This document shows, in pieces, positions 33,096 to 36,129 of a stretch of 36,129 nt of DNA. A model generated the notes under the pieces. That model did no database searches. It saw only the letters and a list, made by a program, of their open reading frames with translations, and was not told the DNA's origin. Position numbers and translations under genes: made by a program. The DNA lies in contig NZ_JAUCZC010000031.1 in the NCBI RefSeq assembly GCF_030373265.1, positions 1-36,129 on the forward strand. Direction: 5' to 3'. Position 1 is the first letter of the stretch. The number at the start of each line of letters is the position of its first letter. The DNA comes from Blastomonas sp. GTDB taxonomy: Bacteria > Pseudomonadota > Alphaproteobacteria > Sphingomonadales > Sphingomonadaceae.

Positions 33096-33887
33096 TCAAC
33101 CCATCTGCTGGTTGGCGAACTGGAGCATCTCGTCGGTGGCCGAGATCATCTTGGAGTTGACCTCATAGGCGCGCTGGGTCTCGATCATGTCGACCAGCTC
33201 CTCGACGATGTTGACGTTCGACCCTTCCAGTGCGCCCTGCCGCAGCGTGCCGCGGCCCTCGAGCCCGGCAGCGCCGGTGACCGGCGGACCGCTGGCGGCG
33301 GTTTGTGCCAGCAGGTTGTTGCCCAGCGACTGCAGCCCGGTCGGGTTGACGAAGCTGGCGATCTCGATCTGGCCGAGTTCGCTGGGTTCGGGCTGTCCGG
33401 CCAGGGTTGCCGACACCATGCCGTCGGCACCGATGGTGATTCCGGTCACGCCCGGCGGAACCTGGATGTTTGGGACGACGGGCAGGCCTTCGGGGGTCAC
33501 CAGCTGGCCTTCGGCCGTCTGGTTGAAATTGCCCGCGCGAGTGTAGGCGAAGGTGCCGTCGGGCAGCTGGACCTGAAAATAGCCGTTGCCCTCGATCATG
33601 ATGTCGAGCGCATTGTTGGTGATCTGGGCCGAGCCTTGCGTATCGATGCGGCTGGTGCCCGCGACCTTGACGCCGGTTCCGACCGAAAGCCCGGTGGCAT
33701 AGCGGTTCTGCGCGTCGGCGCGAGCGCCCGGCGCAATCTGCTGCTGATAGGCCAAAGTCTCGAAATTGGCGCGGTCGCGCTTGAAACCGGTGGTGTTCAC
33801 GTTCGCCAGGTTGTTGGCGATGACGCGCATCTTGGTGTTCTGGGCGTCCAGCCCGGTGCGGGCGACCTGAAGGGCTCCGTTGCTCAT
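33096..33887 (-). CDS. flgG: Flagellar distal rod protein FlgG
   Basis: A 263-residue rod protein. The N terminus VARTGLDAQNTKMRVIANNL followed by ANVNTTGFKRDRANFETL is diagnostic. The FlgG-specific insertion follows (YQQQIAPGARADAQNRYATG), which straightens the rod relative to the hook. The C terminus LEGSNVNIVEELVDMIETQR and AYEVNSKMISATDEMLQFAN is the other D0/D1 helix. Length equals the family norm of about 260. It lies 22 bp after flgF. Confidence 0.97.
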   Translation of the reverse strand: MSNGALQVARTGLDAQNTKMRVIANNLANVNTTGFKRDRANFETLAYQQQIAPGARADAQNRYATGLSVGTGVKVAGTSRIDTQGSAQITNNALDIMIEGNGYFQVQLPDGTFAYTRAGNFNQTAEGQLVTPEGLPVVPNIQVPPGVTGITIGADGMVSATLAGQPEPSELGQIEIASFVNPTGLQSLGNNLLAQTAASGPPVTGAAGLEGRGTLRQGALEGSNVNIVEELVDMIETQRAYEVNSKMISATDEMLQFANQQMG

Positions 33888-33909
33888 CTCAATTACACTC
33901 CGTTCCGGT

Positions 33910-34653
33910 TCAATTGGGCATCCGCATGATGCTGGCGCCGCTGTCGTCCAGTTCCTGGGCGGTGGTCAGCATCTTGACCTGGGTTTCCCAGGCGCGGCTG
34001 GCCTCGATCATGTCGACCAGCGACTGGGTCATGTTGACGTTCGATCCTTCCAGCGCGCCGGTCGTGACGCTGGCATCGGGGTCTTCGGGCAGAACGCCAT
34101 CGCCGGGCACGCGAAACAGGTTGTCGCGGCCCTTCTTGATCTCGCTGCCCTGCGGGCTGACCAGCTTGAGCCGGCCGGCCTCGATCGGCTGGGCCGGATC
34201 ACCGCCGACCGGGACGATCGAAATCGCGCCGTTCGATGCGATCGTGATCTTGTCCGCAGAGGGCAGGGTGATCGGGCCGTTCTGGCCGAGCACGGGATGC
34301 CCGTCGCCGGTGGTGAGCAGCCCGGTTTCGTTGACCACCAGATCGCCGCGCCGTGTATAGGCTTCGGCACCATCGGGGGCCTGGACCCCCAGCAGCGCAT
34401 CGCCGTTCAGCGCGATGTCCAGCACCCCGCCGGTGTTTTCCACGGTGCCGCCGTTCATGTCGGCACCGGTCACCGCCTCGCTGGTGGAGGCGCGGCTGTC
34501 TAGGCCGGCACCCTGGATATAGAGCGCGCGGGCGTTGACGATCTCGGCACGAAAGCCGGTGGTGTCGGCGTTCGCCATGTTGTTGGCGATCGCCGTCTGC
34601 CGGGTCATGATGCCCTGCATGGCCTTCAGGTTGGTGTGGATCATCTTGTCCAT
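33910..34653 (-). CDS. flgF: Flagellar proximal rod protein FlgF
   Basis: A 247-residue rod protein. Its N-terminal helix LKAMQGIMTRQTAIANNMAN leads into ADTTGFRAE, and its C-terminal segment is GSNVNMTQSLVDMIEASRAW. The FlgG-type insertion is absent, and DLVVNETGLLTTGDGHPVLG is the central FlgF/FlgG strand motif. The ATG at 34653 lacks a clear Shine-Dalgarno; a second in-frame ATG is three codons later. It lies 47 bp after flgE. Confidence 0.94.
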   Translation of the reverse strand: MDKMIHTNLKAMQGIMTRQTAIANNMANADTTGFRAEIVNARALYIQGAGLDSRASTSEAVTGADMNGGTVENTGGVLDIALNGDALLGVQAPDGAEAYTRRGDLVVNETGLLTTGDGHPVLGQNGPITLPSADKITIASNGAISIVPVGGDPAQPIEAGRLKLVSPQGSEIKKGRDNLFRVPGDGVLPEDPDASVTTGALEGSNVNMTQSLVDMIEASRAWETQVKMLTTAQELDDSGASIMRMPN

Positions 34654-34700
34654 GTCAGGGCACCGTGTGTTGGGGTCAAAATCAAAGCGTCAGGCCGTCA

Positions 34701-35531
34701 TCAGGTCCGCAGGTTGACGATGGCCTGCGTCATGTTGTTGGCGGTCTCGATCGCCTTGGCGTTCGCCTGGAAGTTGCGCTGCGCCGCGATCAGTCCGACC
34801 AGCTCCTCGGTGAGGTCGATGTTGGCCGCCTCGAGCGCGCCCGAGCGGACGGTGCCCAGCGGGCCGTTGCCGGCCTGGTTGATCGACGCGATGCCGGACT
34901 CGCCGGTTGCCTGCCAATGCGAATCGCCGATCGGGCGCAGGCCCTCGACAGCGGCAAAGCTGGCCATCGCAAGCGCGCCGAGCCGAGACTGGTTGCCGTT
35001 CGAGAAGGTCGCGGTGACGACGCCGTCATCGGCAATGGTGATGTTGGAGAGCACTGCGGTGGCATCGGTCGGATCGGTCTGGGGAAGCACGAAGTCGACC
35101 ATGTTGGCCGCGTCGGTCGAGGTGACCTGGCCTGCTGCGTTGACGGGCAGCAGCTGCGCCTTGTTGCCGGTGTTGTCGACGACTTCACGGTTCACATTGA
35201 CCGAGAACGATCCGTTGCGGGTGTAGCTCTGCGCCTCGCGCGGGGGCTGGCCCTTGACCACGAAGAAGCCGTCGCCCGCGACAGCGAGGTCGAGCGTGCG
35301 GTCGGTCGAGTTGATCGAGCCTTGGGTGAACTGCTGGACGATGCCGTTGAGGCGAACGCCCTGACCGGCCACCGACTTGGTGCTCTGGGTCGGCGCGGAC
35401 GCGAACAGGTCGCCAAAGGCGGCCTTGCTCTTCTTGAAGCCGATCGAGTTGCCGTTGGCGATGTTGTTAGAGACGACGGAAAGGTCGGTCTGGGCCGCTT
35501 TCAAGCCGCTGAGCGAGGTGACGAAGGACAT
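34701..35531 (-). CDS. flgE: Flagellar hook protein FlgE, short form
   Basis: A 276-residue hook protein. The N terminus SFVTSLSGLKAAQTDLSVVS, NNIANGNSIGFKKSKAAFGD and the C terminus EAANIDLTEELVGLIAAQRN are the FlgE D0/D1 signatures. The position between flgD and flgF confirms identity. It is far shorter than Salmonella FlgE (403 residues): only about 200 residues lie between the terminal helices, so an outer D2 domain must be small or missing. It lacks the FlgG insertion after GFKK. GAGGAGTAACCCC precedes the ATG. Confidence 0.9.
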   Translation of the reverse strand: MSFVTSLSGLKAAQTDLSVVSNNIANGNSIGFKKSKAAFGDLFASAPTQSTKSVAGQGVRLNGIVQQFTQGSINSTDRTLDLAVAGDGFFVVKGQPPREAQSYTRNGSFSVNVNREVVDNTGNKAQLLPVNAAGQVTSTDAANMVDFVLPQTDPTDATAVLSNITIADDGVVTATFSNGNQSRLGALAMASFAAVEGLRPIGDSHWQATGESGIASINQAGNGPLGTVRSGALEAANIDLTEELVGLIAAQRNFQANAKAIETANNMTQAIVNLRT

Positions 35532-35584
35532 TGGGGTTACTCCTCAGGAAAATGGGGTCGGTAGAAAAAAGTCGTGGCTCGGGA

Positions 35585-36129
35585 TCAGGCGATGCGCCGG
35601 ACGCTGGCAGCGGACACGTTGCCGCCTGGCGTCACCAGCATCGCTTCTGCGCCGGTGCTGCTTGATTCGACCGCCGTGACCGGCAGCCAGGTGGCCAGCG
35701 TGGACGGGGTGGCGCCGGTGACGCGGACCTTGAGCGGTCCGACATCGACAGGCTTGCCGGCATCGTCCTGGCTGATCAGCTCGAAGGGAACCTTTCCGGC
35801 GTTGACGCTGCCCAGCTGCTGGGTGTGGACGACTTCACCGGCTGCGTTCAGCCATTCGACCGCGACGTTCGCGGCAGGCTCGCTGACGTTGAATTCGCCA
35901 CCATAGCGGCCCTCGGCATCGGCATAAGCGGTATCGCCATCCTGCAGCACCGACCGGCCGATGAAATTGGCCGCTTCTGCCAGGCGCGAGGTTCCGAACC
36001 CTCCCGCGATCTGCTTGAGCGACACGTTCATCTCGGAGATGCCAGCGACCTGGCTGAACTGCGCCATCTGTCCGACCATCGCCTGGTTGTCGACCGGATC
36101 GAACGGATCCTGGAACTTGAGCTGCGCGG
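35585..36129 (-). CDS. flgD: Flagellar hook assembly protein FlgD (5' end beyond the window)
   Basis: The hook cap scaffold, needed to add FlgE subunits. The frame is open to the window edge; the visible N-terminal residues QLKFQDPFDPVDNQAMVGQM with AQFSQVAGISEM match the conserved FlgD segment (Q-L-x-x-Q-D-P-x-x-P-x-D-N). The rest has the tudor/FnIII-like hook-cap domain: GRSVLQDGDTAYADAEGRYG, VEWLNAAGEVVHTQQLGSVN and FELISQDDAGKPV. About 180 residues are present. It is the first visible gene of the operon, with a 53-bp gap to flgE. Confidence 0.93.
   Translation of the reverse strand, partial: AQLKFQDPFDPVDNQAMVGQMAQFSQVAGISEMNVSLKQIAGGFGTSRLAEAANFIGRSVLQDGDTAYADAEGRYGGEFNVSEPAANVAVEWLNAAGEVVHTQQLGSVNAGKVPFELISQDDAGKPVDVGPLKVRVTGATPSTLATWLPVTAVESSSTGAEAMLVTPGGNVSAASVRRIA

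Overview
The window is GC-rich, densely coded chromosomal DNA. It looks like a sphingomonad (Alphaproteobacteria, order Sphingomonadales). This rests on protein style, on the aroQ-accB-accC and lgt-midA gene orders, on a MotA/MotB plus flg cluster with a muramidase-less FlgJ, on DUF4139, DUF6445 and DUF815 proteins, and on three kinds of intergenic palindromic repeat. The genus cannot be fixed by eye. No prophage, transposase, integrase or CRISPR array is visible; the only accessory-type module is a brnT-brnA toxin-antitoxin pair.

Layout. 1-1.3 kb: 3' end of clpA, a strong terminator and a palindromic repeat. 1.3-2 kb: a hot-dog thioesterase and a small WYL-like protein. 2-6.5 kb (minus strand): aroQ, accB, accC and an exported S9 peptidase, with a sigma70-type promoter candidate upstream of aroQ. 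6.5-9.2 kb: an FAD monooxygenase, a DUF6445 oxygenase-like protein, a 51-residue basic protein, tRNA-Thr(GGT) and a small GNAT protein. 9.4-10 kb: infC, which appears to start at AUA. 10-13.2 kb (minus): two paralogous exported DUF4139 proteins. 13.3-15.7 kb: exonuclease III, a VOC protein divergent from soxR with a textbook SoxR promoter between them, and two small unknown proteins. 15.7-20.2 kb (minus): an acyl-CoA synthetase followed by glnD. 20.3-22.2 kb: lgt and a MidA/NDUFAF7 methyltransferase. 22.3-26 kb: Sua5/TsaC, an acyl-CoA dehydrogenase and a DUF815 ATPase. 26-26.6 kb: brnT-brnA. 26.6 kb to the end (minus): flgD(partial)-flgE-F-G-H-I-J-K-L-motA-motB, a colinear flagellar operon for hook, rod, rings, hook-filament junction and stator.

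Most genes are housekeeping. The points that most deserve attention are the following. (1) Two different repeat elements each lie in frame inside the 5' end of a gene for an exported protein (flgH and a DUF4139 gene), ahead of the hydrophobic core of the signal peptide. (2) infC has a well-placed Shine-Dalgarno before an AUA codon. (3) A SoxR box sits in a 19-bp-spacer promoter reading into the VOC gene. (4) A perfect palindrome covers the GTG start of brnT. (5) FlgH has no cysteine at all and so cannot be a classical lipoprotein. (6) The hook protein is unusually short. No wholly new multigene system was found; the best novelty candidates are the repeat insertions and the paired DUF4139 proteins.
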